From Eublepharis macularius (taxonomy: Eukaryota > Chordata > Lepidosauria > Squamata > Eublepharidae): DNA of 64,000 bases. This document shows, piece after piece, positions 1 through 12,800 of the stretch. The stretch is from NCBI RefSeq assembly GCF_028583425.1, contig NC_072801.1:63069766-63133765 (forward strand). The letters run 5' to 3'. The number at the start of each line of letters is the position of its first letter. Position 1 is the first letter of the stretch. The notes under the pieces are model-generated. The model saw only the letters and a program-made list of their open reading frames with translations. It was not told the DNA's origin and did no database searches. Position numbers and translations under genes: made by a program.

Positions 1-799
1 GTAATTTTTATGCAGAGAATTGTGTTTGTTCTTGTTGTACGGTTGTGTTTTGTTAATATTTCTAAAGTTCTGTTGGGAGCAGGAACACACAACCCATGTA
101 CCTTCTCTGTGTATAACCTGCTTGTTGCCTGCAAAGATGCATGGCCAGTTATAGCTTAATTCAAAGTTTGTTTTATTCAGAAATCTTGCCAAGTTTAAGG
201 GGGAAACTTTTCTACTAAATGTGCTCGAGGCTGTGCTTTTAGCATTGAATGATGTTTGAAAGAGGCCTTGGTATGTGTGTTCATGCACTTTCACATCTAG
301 TAAACTGGTTTTGCAGGGGTTTCTATTTAAAAATAATGACCAGAAGTCACAGCAGGACAAAAAAAATATTGCCTGTAACCAGGGCTTTTTTTCAGCTGGA
401 ATGCGATGGAACAGAGTTCCGGAACCTCTTGAAAATGGTCTCATGGCTGGTGGCCCCGCCCCCTGATCTCCAGACAGAGGGGAGTTTAGATTGCCCTCCA
501 TGCCACAGCGCAGAGGGCAATCTAAACTCCCCTCTACCAGCCATGTGGCCATTTTCTCCAAGGGCAACCCACTGAGTTCCACCACCTTTTTTCCAGAAAA
601 AAAGCCCTGCCTGTAACCATTGGAAGTGATGCCTCATCGTAACCGACTTTGGGCTGGAGGCTTGCTAAGAGAGTTTAAAGTATCATAGCAGTTTTTGTGT
701 ACTTCTTTCAGTGTTCATAGCAAAGCAGTGTGCAGACTGTACTGATGACATATTGCGATTTTCCCCCAATTCTCTGCATTTTTCTCCCCACTTTTGCAG
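1..799. other. Region upstream of the first coding exon of the sacsin-like gene
   Basis: No coding exon is recognised here. The stretch ends in a pyrimidine-rich tract and an AG at 798-799, which reads as a splice acceptor. The ATG exon is therefore probably not the first exon, and the promoter may lie further upstream or outside the window. A hAT-type miniature element occupies 380-609. Confidence 0.5.
380..609. mobile_element. Non-autonomous hAT-type MITE (copy 1)
   Basis: The element begins CAGGGCTTTTTTTC and ends with the inverse, GAAAAAAAGCCCTG-like. It is flanked by a perfect 8-bp duplication, CCTGTAAC, at 372-379 and 610-617. An 8-bp duplication with CAGGG-type ends is typical of the hAT superfamily. 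The interior is itself a foldback around about 480-535. A second copy in opposite orientation lies at 37074-37315. No transposase is encoded. Confidence 0.85.
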
Positions 800-807
800 G
801 TTTCATC

Positions 808-3800
808 ATGTCTGAGAAACGGGTGGAAAGGTGAGTGAAAAGAATGATTTCTCAGGACAGAAAATGTCTCTTGATAGGTCTGAATTCAGACTTGACACCA
901 AATCAGAAACCAGTCAACGCGGGGGGCATAAAACCATGGCTTTACATGGTTTAGCATGGTGTCTGGATGGGCAAACCATAGTTACAGGTTGCCCCACTCA
1001 AAGGACTATAGAAATGAATGAATTTATAAAGTGGAGTGCTGAGAAGATTGAAAATAGACAAGGGGCTTGAAATCATGATTTGCCTGTTTTATGTTTGCAG
1101 TGCAATCCTATGCAGAGTTACTCCAGTTTAAAGGCTCATTGATGTCCAGTAGTTTTCGTTAGCCTGGAGTAAAAGTGTATAGGATTGTACTGAAAGCATC
1201 AGCCATGGTTTGCTTGTAATGGTAAGCACAAACCGTATGACATCTTTATTCAGTTTGTGCCGGATGGACTGATCTAGAACCATCTTTGGTTTGATGGCAC
1301 CTTTTGCTCATCTCTTTCTTTCTCTCTTTTTGCCACAGGAAGGGCTTTCGACAGAGATCACCTCCATTTCTGAAATACTTGCAGAGCATTCTCCGCAAAT
1401 ACCCAGATGGGGGCCAGATCTTAAAAGTAGGTTCTGGGGTTGCTTGTTTGTTTGTTTTATAATCACATTTTTATTCTACTTTTATTTATAGTCTGCCTGT
1501 CTCACTGAGGCACAAAGGGATTACATAGTGCAAGTCAATACAATACAATAAACAACTTGAGCATTCATTGAGTAAAATTCCAATACGATCAACAGTTAGG
1601 ACATTCAATTAACAGACACAATAGGGTATGGTTGCAGAAAATTTGGAAACAAGCATAAATCTAAATTTGGAGATGAAACCTTTCTGAAACAAAGTGTAAC
1701 TAAGTAACACAACATCTTTAACAATGTGGAAATTACCCAGTAGGAGCAGCTCTACATCAGCAAGCAGCACGCAGTAGCATAGTCTATAGTCCCTATCTCT
1801 TACCAATGCATCTCTTTGAGGTATTTCTTATGACATAGCCCTATAATCTGAGCACAAAAGCCTCCTGAATAATTAAGTTTTGCATAATTTATGGAACGCC
1901 AGGAGAGAAGGAGCTTTCCTGACTGCCTCAGGTAGACCATTCCATAAGGTGAGGGCTACCACAGAGAAAGCTTGTGTACAGGCAACCGTTGATTTTGCTT
2001 AACTGCAGAGCGATACCTGCAGAAGGCCCTGTTCAGATGAAAACTTCCATGGTGAGACATGGGGGAGAGGCAGTTGCACAGATACAAGGGGCCAAGGCCA
2101 TGAATGGGCTTTGAATGAGATAGTCATGAAAACTGAGCCCAGTTACTGATGGGTATGCAGATGATATCCAGCTCCATGTCTCGCTGAAAGCAAATGAATT
2201 GAAATCGAACCTGGACAACACGGAAGTGATACTGGCTGGAAAAGCAGAGATCTTGGAGGACGTTGTGCTTGTTACACAGAAGAAAAATATAAAATGAGAC
2301 CATAAATACAATTGTAGATAAGCCAATCTAATCAACAACTTATTGGCAAATTGCAGGAAAAAATTAATTTCCTCTTTTTAAAAACATGTTTGAAAGGGGT
2401 GTGTGTTTGATCCTCTGCACATTGTTCCTTTGATTATTAGTTTCTCCACCCCCTGCCCTTCTTTGGTCTTCTTGTGTTGCATCTTAATTGTAAACTCTTC
2501 AGACATATAATTTTGCAGTCTCCAAAGCGGAGGACGGTGTGCTGCTACTACCACTAATAATCATAATATGAGAAGTGGGCTACAGCAAGAACAGGAGCAG
2601 AGCATTGGGAAGGGGTGTGTACAGCTCCATAGCAAGAAATTTGGAATGGAGGTGAGGGCACTGCGAGGAGGGTCATGTTGGAGTGATTCGGCTTTATGAA
2701 ATGGTTTCGACGACATTTTAATGTTAAAAATCAAGCCTAGTGCTTGTACCTTTGCAATTAATTGGCCAGGATACTGGAAGTTAAGGTTACTGTTGATTAT
2801 AACACTCTTATGTGCATCTTGCCTTCATTAGTTCAGGGGACCAAGAACTTGTTTGTTTAGGGGGGAAAAACCCTAAAGCAAAATCAAGGGAAACGTTTTG
2901 AATATTCCTGTGGGGGCATTCTCCCCGCACAGGACCTCAGTGGCCAAATTCTTGGTGTGAAGATGTTTTTACATACACAGCATGTAAGAGATCCTGCATA
3001 TTTAGATAGTAAAGAGTCCAGTAGCACCTTTAGGACTAACTAACTTTATTGTAGCATAAGCTTTCGAGAACCACAGCTCTCTTCATCAGATGCAGATGCT
3101 CTCATCAGATGCGGATACATCTCTAACTCTTCTGGATCTATGCATATGTAGAAGAGAGCAATGGGTGAGAGCAGAGAGAGGTGACTGGACTCCTGTGTTC
3201 CCTGAACAGGATCTAAGCAGGGGTGTTCCCTCTTTTCTCCTGGGAGGGAAAGAATGAGAGGGGGGGGAGTGTAGCACCTTAGAGCAGGTAAGACTGGGGG
3301 CCTGGACAAACTGATTTTCTGGGGAAAGATTCCAGGCAATGGGGTGACCCCTGGGTTCTGTTCTTGCCTTCATCTGTTGTCCATTCCATCCCTCCATCCG
3401 TTGTCAATTCCCTACTTCTTCCCAAAGGAACTGGTCCAGAATGCAGATGATGCGAGTGCTAAAGATGTGATCTTGATCTATGACGAACGGAAGTTTGGGA
3501 CCCAGAGACTTTTCTCAGAGGGACTGGCGAGTGCCCAAGGTATGGACTAGGCATTATAGAGGGGCACCATGTGGCTGTACTACATAGCCAAATCATAAAC
3601 CATGTAAAACAGAGACTGACTGAGGAACACCCATATTGTATTATTTGGGGTGCAAAAACCTGTGGGTAACGCCCCATAACTTTTAAATGATAATGGTGGT
3701 GGTGGAAGGGGGAGTCAGGGCTGACCAAAGAACTATAGGATGTTAATATATTCTTCACTTTTCTGTGCTAGAAGCAGGGTAAGCATCTTCTAGGTTGGAG

Positions 3801-6800
3801 AGAGAGTTTGGGAATGGGAGAGGCCAGGACAAGTCTTGGGCACAAGTCTAGGAGCTTAGAGCTGCTGTTGGGTGAGAACCAGGGCTTTGGGATCCTTTGG
3901 GAATCTAGTGTGGAAAAGAGACAGTAGGACTTTGAGATTCCCTGACGTGTTGGGGTAGTGGTGGGGAGGCTGCAAAATAGGTACTTTCAAAGTCACGTCT
4001 GGTACTCCCGCCCCAACCAATTGCAAACCACAACATGCCAATTCAGACACCATGCCAAGCCACAGATGAGCTTTCTTGCAATGCAATCCTACGCACAGAT
4101 ATTCCCATCCAAGCATATGGACATCAAAAGACTTAGACTGGAGTAATTCTGTATAGGATTGCATTGCCAACCCCAGCTCGATGTGGTGTCTGAGCTAAGG
4201 AATCCTTCAAGCATCCTGGCCCTTTCTAGACAGCCCCTTTTCCTTTCTCTTAGGACCTGCGCTTCTCGCCTACAATGACGGCCTGTTCTCCGAGGCTGAC
4301 TGGGATGGCATCCAGAGCCCCGGCCTCAGTCACAAAGTAGATGACCCCTCTACGGTCGGGAGATTTGGCTTGGGCTTCAATTCAGTTTACCACATCACAG
4401 GTGAGAAGTTCTGTGCAATTGGACTTGGGGGGGGCAGGTCTTTAAGCCAGAGGGGCACATCTCCCCAGGGAGTGAATTTTCATTTTGAAGCTGAGATTCT
4501 GCACACTGTGCATGCATGCACCCCACCCCACCCCGCCCCCATTTCAGTTCCTGGGCAGAGGAAACTGAAATTATGTTTCAGAAAAGAATCAGATCCTGCC
4601 AAACTGGGAATAAATGTTTCTGGATTTCCTCTTGGGGCAGTGGTCTAAACTGATGCTATTTAAATAATTTCCCACCCTTGTCCCTTGTTAGTTGGGCATC
4701 CAGCTCTCTGTGCTGAATCAGGGACATTAAGTGGAATGAGTCACCCCTGTAAGAAAATACACGTCTTTGTGATCAAATTTCCTCCCTTCTCACTCTCCAG
4801 ATTTCCCATCTATGCTCTCTGGTCAATGGCTGGGAGTGCTGGACCCACAACAAACAGCCTTACATGATGGGGGGCAGCTTTGGAGTATGGACGAGTGGGA
4901 AGAGGCGTCTGACCAGTTCGAGCCGTTCTGGGCAGCCCTGAAATCGCTAGGCCGGCCGTATCCTCCTGCTAAGGGCTACTTCCCTGGCACCTTGTTCCGC
5001 TTCCCGCTGCGGCACAGTCCCTCGGAGATCTCTGAAAATCTCTACAGCCCAGGACGGGCACAGGAGCTGCTGCTCGCCTTCTTGGACGATGCCCCCATCA
5101 GCTTGTTGTTCCTCAGGAACATCCGGCGACTGACGCTGGGCCTCATTGGATCCGATGGTGCCGTCCGTGAGTTACTGAGGGTTGAGGCCACTGCTCACTC
5201 TCTTAACGGGCCAAACGTGGGCCCGGGTATCCCTTGCTGCGTGCCGAAGGTTGCAGAAGGTTGGCTGGACAGAAGTGGAAATGCAAGTGTCCTCCTTCAT
5301 GGCTCAGACAATGCTAAACTGGATTCTGCAGTCAGCATCACCACGCTTGCCCTGTGTGGCACTGGGATTGGACAGGCTACCTGCCGGGATTGGTTGGTGT
5401 TGTCAGCGGTAGCTAAAAAGGAAGCCTTTCCAGAACTCTGGGATCTCGTGGATTCAGTGAGCTCTGAGCCGACACTGTCCTTGGCTTACCCCTTGCAAGG
5501 TGGGTGCGCTGGCCGCCTCAGCTGTGTCCTACCACTCCCTGCAACGGAGGAGAATGCCACCGGCCTGCCACTGCATATCAGTGCCCCTTTCCAGCTGACA
5601 GATGACCGAAGACATGTGCAGTGGTCTGAAGAAGGGTCCCGAGCACGCAGTGAGGATGCACGTTGGAACCACTTGCTGATGGAAGAGATGTTGCCGGTTG
5701 CTTACTGCCAAGTCCTGTATCTGGCATCTGGCTATCCTAGTGACCCGTATGGGGCATGGCCAGACCCAGACCAAAGCCAGCAACTCCGATTCAAGGCTCT
5801 AGTAGCTCGCATATGCCAGAGATTGATGGACATGAAACTTTTGGTGCGGGTTGGAGACGGAGATCCCCGTTTGCTCCTCCCCTGTGAATCTGTTCTCTTC
5901 CCAGAGAAGGTGGTAGATAAACCAGTGGGTCGGGCACTGGAGAAGGCTCTGCTCTTGGCAGGGTCACAACTGGTGGTTGCCCCTCCCCATGTTCGTCGTG
6001 CCTTGAATTTGGGTGCCAAAGGCAGGGCAGAAGTGCAGGAGGCAACTGCAGGATTTGTGAGGGAGATTCTCCGAAAGGCTGCCCACATCTGGAGTGAGAT
6101 ACCTGACTTGGAGAAACTGTTACTGTTGGAGTACGTGACCGAGGATGGGTGCTACCGGGCGCTGAAAGGTCTGCCACTGGTGCCAATGGCAAATGGCCAC
6201 TTTGCCAGTTTTGGAGATTCTGCAGAGACAGTGTTTGTTGAGACCCATAACTTTCCCAGGTGAGCGATCTGCTTGGCTCTTTGGTTAGGCCAGCATAGTT
6301 GCATTCTTCTTTCTGTCCTATAGCAATGTTTCACCCCCCAATAAATGGTCAATCTGAGACTTGCGAAAGGTTATGGTTTGCACATGTTTCCGTTCTGGCA
6401 AGTACAACAATGGCATAAGTTTTTTGTCAGGCAAAGACCACAAGTACAAACAGGAAGGGTGTTGTCAAAGACTGAAGACTCGACTGTCCAAGAAACAGGT
6501 CTGCTTCATTACTTTGCAAAGAACAAATATAAAGATAATTCACTCAAAACAGTGAAAGAGTCAACTGAAAGTGATGTGTGGAACATTCTAGATTGAATGG
6601 GATGAACTGACAGAGCTAGCTAGCTAGGGTATGTAAATCTTCTAAACAGGGTTTGGCCGAGGGCTGGAGATGACGATCCTACACTGAGGCCTGTGCAGAG
6701 TTCTCATCCCATTCTGCTGCCAGATTTACTGGGTGTCCTTGGACCACTTGGTCTCTCAGTCTATTTTATCTTACAGGGAGGTTGTCAGGAGGGGGAGGGG

Positions 6801-9800
6801 GACATGCTTGCTGCCTTGAGCTTCTTGGGAAAAGGGTGGAATAGAAATCTAATGAATAATGTCCTGCTTCGTGTATCAAGCTAGCTCCTCCAAGTTCCTG
6901 TTGCTAACAAGTCTGCATATGATTCCTAGAGACCAAGTTTGATGGTGTCAGATAGGCATACGAAGTGACGAATTCTGGTCTGTTATCAAAACAACAGTCT
7001 CATAGGTCCTTCATAACTTCATAACTCCTTCATAGCCGCCCAGAGCCCCTGGGGATGGGCGGTATATAAATTGAAAAAATAAAATAAATAAAATAATGCA
7101 CACTGCAATCCTATGTAGACTTTTCCCAGTCTAAGCCCATTGTTTTGTGTACCCTTAGACTAGATTAACTGCACAGGGTCGCACTGTCTTTGTGGCATAC
7201 ACATTAACAAACGAGCCTACTTGGATCAGACACAGGACTGAAGGTGCTGTCCACCTATGGACAGCTTTGTGTAGTTTCTCTGTTGTTGCTGTGGCTGCCA
7301 ATATAGCACAGCAACAGAAAAGCTTCCACATAGTGGGTTTCCCCACATTTTCTCTGCCCTACTCCCCTGCAGCAGGCAATTCCCCCTGCACCGCCAGGGG
7401 GAGATTTTTTCAGCTTGTTTAAAAACCAACAGTTGACAGGTTATATCATTGTAACTATCTATTAGGTTCTCTGAATTCTCTGATTTCATCTAAACAAAAA
7501 AAAAATTCTCTAGGCCTTTTTGTTGCAGAGATAAGGGGAAAGGCCCCTCTCTAGCTTCATTTTAATATTTCTCAAAACATTTACAGCAAAGCAGGATTGC
7601 AAGAAAGACTAGGAAAACCTGCACATAAGTGCCACGATTCTGTAAGGAAGTGAGGGGTGATGACTTGCTTCTCTTTAGCATCCAAGCTGGGGCAAATAAC
7701 TTGTGCATAACTGAATTAAGTGTTCTCAAACCAAGATCTAAAAAAAGAAAATACCCAGTACCTGTGATTCTGTCCAACAGTACAGTTTGGAGCCCTCCCC
7801 ACTTCCAAGGTGGGCAGGTCATGCTTGCCAGTAGAAGGTTGGATTCTTTAGGATAAGTGTGTTTTGAAAATTTAAGGTCAGTCTCTCTCTTTCAATGCCT
7901 GTCTTTAAAACATACAGATAAAGAAGATATTGGTGGTTAAGGATTGTCTTCATAGCAGAGGCAAAAGTTGTAAGGGTTTCTTTCTGTTGCAAGTGGGTTG
8001 ATGAATCGGTCTCATATGTCCCCTTCACTAAGCAAGAGGCAGTTTCTTCATACTTTGAATGACAGAAAGGGCAACTGGGGCTAATTGTGGTAGCAAAAGG
8101 GATACCCCAGCCAGTCTTTTGTGGAGGGGGAATATGTGAGTCCCTCCCTGTGTTTTGCCCCCCTCGATCCAGGCCTGGAGTGTGCTTTAGTACATGCTGG
8201 TCCACAAGGCCTTCTGGCCCCCAAGGAAGGTGCTCTAGGGTCGCTTTAAAAAGCCTATGAAGCTGCTCCATTTGGTTTCTAGCCACTATTATTTGATACA
8301 GAGCAGGGATTGTTGGCAGCATGGCACTGGGTACCAAAACGATGACTGGCATAACAGGCAAGGTGGCACCTTTGAAACAATGGCTAAATTAAAGTTGGAT
8401 TGCTGCCCTCTGCCAGTCCTGCATGCAAAGCCACTAGAAGCCCAGATACCTAGTGAAAGGACAGTGGCAGGGGAAGCAATTCCTCCTTTTGCCTTCTTCA
8501 GCTGCCCTGAAAATGGGCACATTGGAGCGTGGCTAACTCTGGAGACTTGTGAGAAAAGGAAGGACGGACTTATTCCTAAAGTACCTTCGGTCACTAGGTT
8601 GGCATTGTACCTCAAAGAAGTTTAAATCTGTGGGCCCTGCTACTCCCTCAAAGTTTCCCTTAGCAGCTAAAGGAATCCACTATATGCTTTTGATATTTAC
8701 GGGTTTAGAGTCTACATGACTCATGCCACATTTCTTTGCCAACTGAGATAGTCCCACACTGGGAAAATGTCTTGTGTGGTGTCCTCTTTCCCACCTCATC
8801 CTTTCTAGCTTGTGTCCCTTGGTTTTTCAGAATCCTCTTGCCTGGCCTCGATCACCAGTTTTTGCCCAAAGATCTGAACCCCGAGCTGTGGAAGCGACTG
8901 CAAGCAATTGCAGAACAAGGTGAGTTCCCTCTGGCCAAGAGAGACAAAAGGGTCACCTCTGGTCTGATTCAGCCCCCCTATTGACCAGCTATTTGACTAG
9001 GCCCACCTGCACCCATGGATGCAACCACCGAAAGGGCTTGCTGTTGTGACACGCACACCTCCCTTGCCAAAAAGCTGCAGTGTCCTGCCCTTTCCTCTCC
9101 CATGGGGGTCTTAGAACGAATTCCCATAGAATTCTTTTCGCGTTGGTCCCTGCCAAAAAGAGCCACCCTGTTCTGATGGTGGGTTTTTGTGATGACTCCT
9201 AACTGTAACTCTCTTTCTACTGAAAGATGGGGGTGGATCCTACTCGGAATAATAATAATTTGGAAGCATGAATCAAATGTTCTGGGTTGCCTGGGGCCAT
9301 TGTTTCCAGAAGATTTGGATGGTGTTCATCTGTATTGGAGCCTATATGCATGCAGCAGGAGGAGGGAATGGAGCCTTGAACTGGCGGAATGGGCTGTGCC
9401 ATTTCTGCTAACAGTGGGGAAATCACATTCATAACCCCCTCTTCTACACTCCCGCCCGCTTATCCTTCCTTCCCAGAGGCTTTGCCCCATCAACGGCAGA
9501 GGTTCTCACCCAGCTCTGTCTTCCTGCAGTGCTAGGCTCCTGCTAGGGGGAACGTGTGTTTTGTGCAGGGAGGTATTCAGAATGGACTTGCCCTCTTCCC
9601 GCAATCTGGGATGGCACAGCTGCTTCTGCCACCTGACTCCTTTAGCATGTGCAAATCTGGCCTCAGTATTGTAAACGTGATACGTATTTCCTTGGTTAAT
9701 TGTAAATTTGCTACGGCCAAGGGCTAATTGCAATAAAACTACTCATGTATTTCCTTTGCATTTTTGAACATCAAGATGAGTCAACAGTGTTATTAGGGTT

Positions 9801-12800
9801 CCCAGGTGCCTGCTGGTGGTGGGCAAACTCCCAGGGGTTTGCCCCCTTGGCTGCCGATCTGCCAGCAATTGGCAAGAGCTGGCAAGCCCCTAGAGGTCGC
9901 CTGGCACTGGCAGGCACCCCAGGATCACACGTGGCGATGTTACTCCCAGAAGTGATGTCATCACGCTGGCTGCTGGAGCGCTTGTGTGCTTCATTTTGAG
10001 CTGAGTTTGGTCCCAACACAGAGTGCTGGAGCCCTCCTGTGGCTGGCGCAATGACATCACTTCCGGAAGTGATGTCATCGCATAGGCACTAGTGTGTGTG
10101 CTCACAAAGAGACCACACCACTGGCAGAAGGAAAGTGCAAGCCTCCTCCCCTCCCACCAGGAGGGTATAGCCCTAAGGGTGGAGTAGTGGTTAGTGCAGG
10201 AATAAGATCAGGAAGGCCTGGATTCAAATCCCCACTTGGCCATGAAGCTCACTTAATGATCCTAGTCTAGTAACTCTGGTCTTTTCTGCGCAGGGTTTTT
10301 TCATAGGTTCTGGCCCCATACTGCATTGGTTTTTCTCCAGACTTCTGACCCCAATTCAGTCTCTAAACTGCTTCCCAGACTTTTTTTGCATTCTGCACAG
10401 AGAAAGGCTGCAATTGCCACAGAATCTTTCCCCAGCTTTTCTGCAGTTTTTCTTCCGGCACACGTACCCCGATGTTTTTCCCCCAGCAAAGTCAAATTGG
10501 GGCCTTTTGGAAACGCAGAATGCTTTCTTTGGTGTGAGGCCTGGCCCTGCCTTTTGTCCGCCCCTTTCCCCCCCTGAATCCTGATTGGTTGAATAGCAAC
10601 TAATCAAGTGTTTTCCTGAATTAAAAAAAATTAAATAGCAACCTTGCAACCTTGGTGCTATTAAAACAGAACCCCCCCCCCCAAAAAACCCTTGTAAGTT
10701 TCCTCAGCCTATCCACTGAGGAAACAGATAAGTCCTCAACAGAACGGAGCATGTTTCTGGAGCAGAAATAAAAAACAGACACCACTTCAGTTTAACTCCT
10801 TCAAAGTGTAAAGTTACAGAATTGAAGCCATATGGGGCCAGAACTGATTACTAAAGCAGATCCAATCTTCATGGGTTGAATAAGCAGAAAGCCTACTGTA
10901 AAGCTCACCATGTTGAAAAGGCCTGACAGAGTTGTTGCGAATATAAAATGGGGAAGGCAAGCCAGGCGTGCTGCCCAAGGCTGAGGAAAACAGGCAAGAC
11001 AAACCTCTAGTTCTATTTGGGATAAGATTTAGGATATTCCCCCCTTCCCCCTCCACCATCACATTTTCTTCACATGAAAATACAGGACTCTGTAGCCGTG
11101 GCTCTTTCCTATTTTACTACCAAAGGCCTTTAAGCTAACTAAGCTTTCTAATCGATAAGAGCTGGATAAGCAGTTAAAAAGACATTTTCCTTTTTAATTG
11201 GTGTCTTTGTTGAAAGCTAAAGGGAAGAAACAAGATGGGAAATAATGGGGAACTGAAGGGATAGACACCTACTTATATATGAAGAAATCAGAAGCAGTAC
11301 ATGTAGGAATTTGTGAATCCTGCTTGTAAAAGAGTACAGCATGTGGTGATCCCACATGTCAATTACAGTTACGGAGGAGTCCCAGATGTGAGGTTCCAGA
11401 CCCATAGTTTTTTAAAAAAATAAATGTATTATATGGTTGTTGTGGGTTTTCCGGGCTGTATTGCCGTGGTCTTGGCATTGTAGTTCCTGACGTTTCACCA
11501 GCAGCTGTGGCTGGCATCTTCAGAGGTGTCACTGTGACACTGAGAGATCTCTATCTTTTGGTGCTACACCTCTGAAGATGCCAGCCACAGCTGCTGGTGA
11601 AACGTCAGGAACTACAATGCCAAGACCATGGCAATACAGCCCGGAAAACCCACAACAACCATCGTTCTCCGGCCGTGAAAGCCTTCGACAATACATTAAA
11701 TGTATGATACTTCTGCCCCTTGCTTCATCAGAAAGTCCAGATCACCTGGCAAGGAGTTCCCCAGTGTCTTTCTATCTGTGCACTGCTCAGGCCTGGATCT
11801 GTTTTGTTTTTGGCAATGCTGCAGCTTCATGTGTGCCCAGATTGTGCACTGGGCCTAGCTGGGCTCCTAAACATATAGGAGTCTTGCTGCATGAGAAGCA
11901 GGTCTCTGTCCCCAAGGATGAATGCAAAACAAAGGAGAGCGTTTTTACAAAGGGATTATTTATTTATTTGCATCATTTATAGTCCGCCTTTCTCACTGAG
12001 ACTGTAGGCGGATTACACAGTATGAGGTTAATACAATCAGTATCAAGTACATTTCAATACAATACCATAAGGTAAACATATACAAGTTTAAAGACATAGC
12101 ATCAGCAAGGATACATATACATAGTGAAGCAAAACATAATCAATTCTAGTATAAGTATAAGGAAACAGCTCAGGAGGATGCCTTTATAAGGAGATAAGAT
12201 TGTGGTCTGTTACTATGTTTACTGTACTTCTTGCTGCAGTGTGCTGTACCTTTATCACTCCCTTTCTTCAGTATGGTATATCATGCCTTAGACAGTTTTG
12301 TGCTTGCAGTGTGTTTCCAGTTCTGTAATCCTAGTCCTATGGCTTTGTTTGTTTGTTTCCTTGTTTGTTTGTTTATATTCTGTTGGACCCACAAGTGGGC
12401 TCAGAACGGACCACAATAAAATCAACAGGGTAGCATAAAAATATAAAAACATCCATAACAATTGATTAAAACAGCAGCACACACATCTTGCACAACCCTC
12501 TGGTAGGTCTTTGCTGTCTGATTGAATGGCTTTTCATATTTTGTAATCTGCCTTGAGTGTCAGTGAGAAAGGCAGGCCTGTAAATGAAGTTGCTAATAAC
12601 AATTCCCTCTCCCTCCTTCTCGTCCTCTTTCAGAGTTATTCGGCAATCTGGTCACCGTGAATCAACTTGTCGTCGAGCAGAACATTTGTGCGGCTCTCCC
12701 CAAGGACTGGGTCGGCAGTAATTCAACCCCTGTGGCTTGGCACCCAAAGGAGTCCCTGAAACACCCCCCTCTGGAGTGGCTTGCTGCTTTTTGGACTTTC

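Larger units (their letters stand above)
8920..12633. other. Last intron of the sacsin-like gene, repeat-rich
   Basis: The donor GTGAGT is at 8920 and the acceptor CTCTTTCAG ends at 12633. The intron contains an unassigned repeat (9785-10145), a SINE head (10175-10290), a foldback element (11433-11696) and two LINE tails (11955-12175, 12335-12475). The stretches 8920-9785 and 10290-11430 show no recognisable feature. Confidence 0.6.

Noticed and set aside
7819-8361. 180-codon minus-strand frame in an intron of the sacsin-like gene
   Set aside because: No recognisable domain, promoter or splice support.
9945-10085. Paired GTGATGTCATC motifs as possible CREB-type sites
   Set aside because: They lie in a dispersed repeat and lack promoter context.
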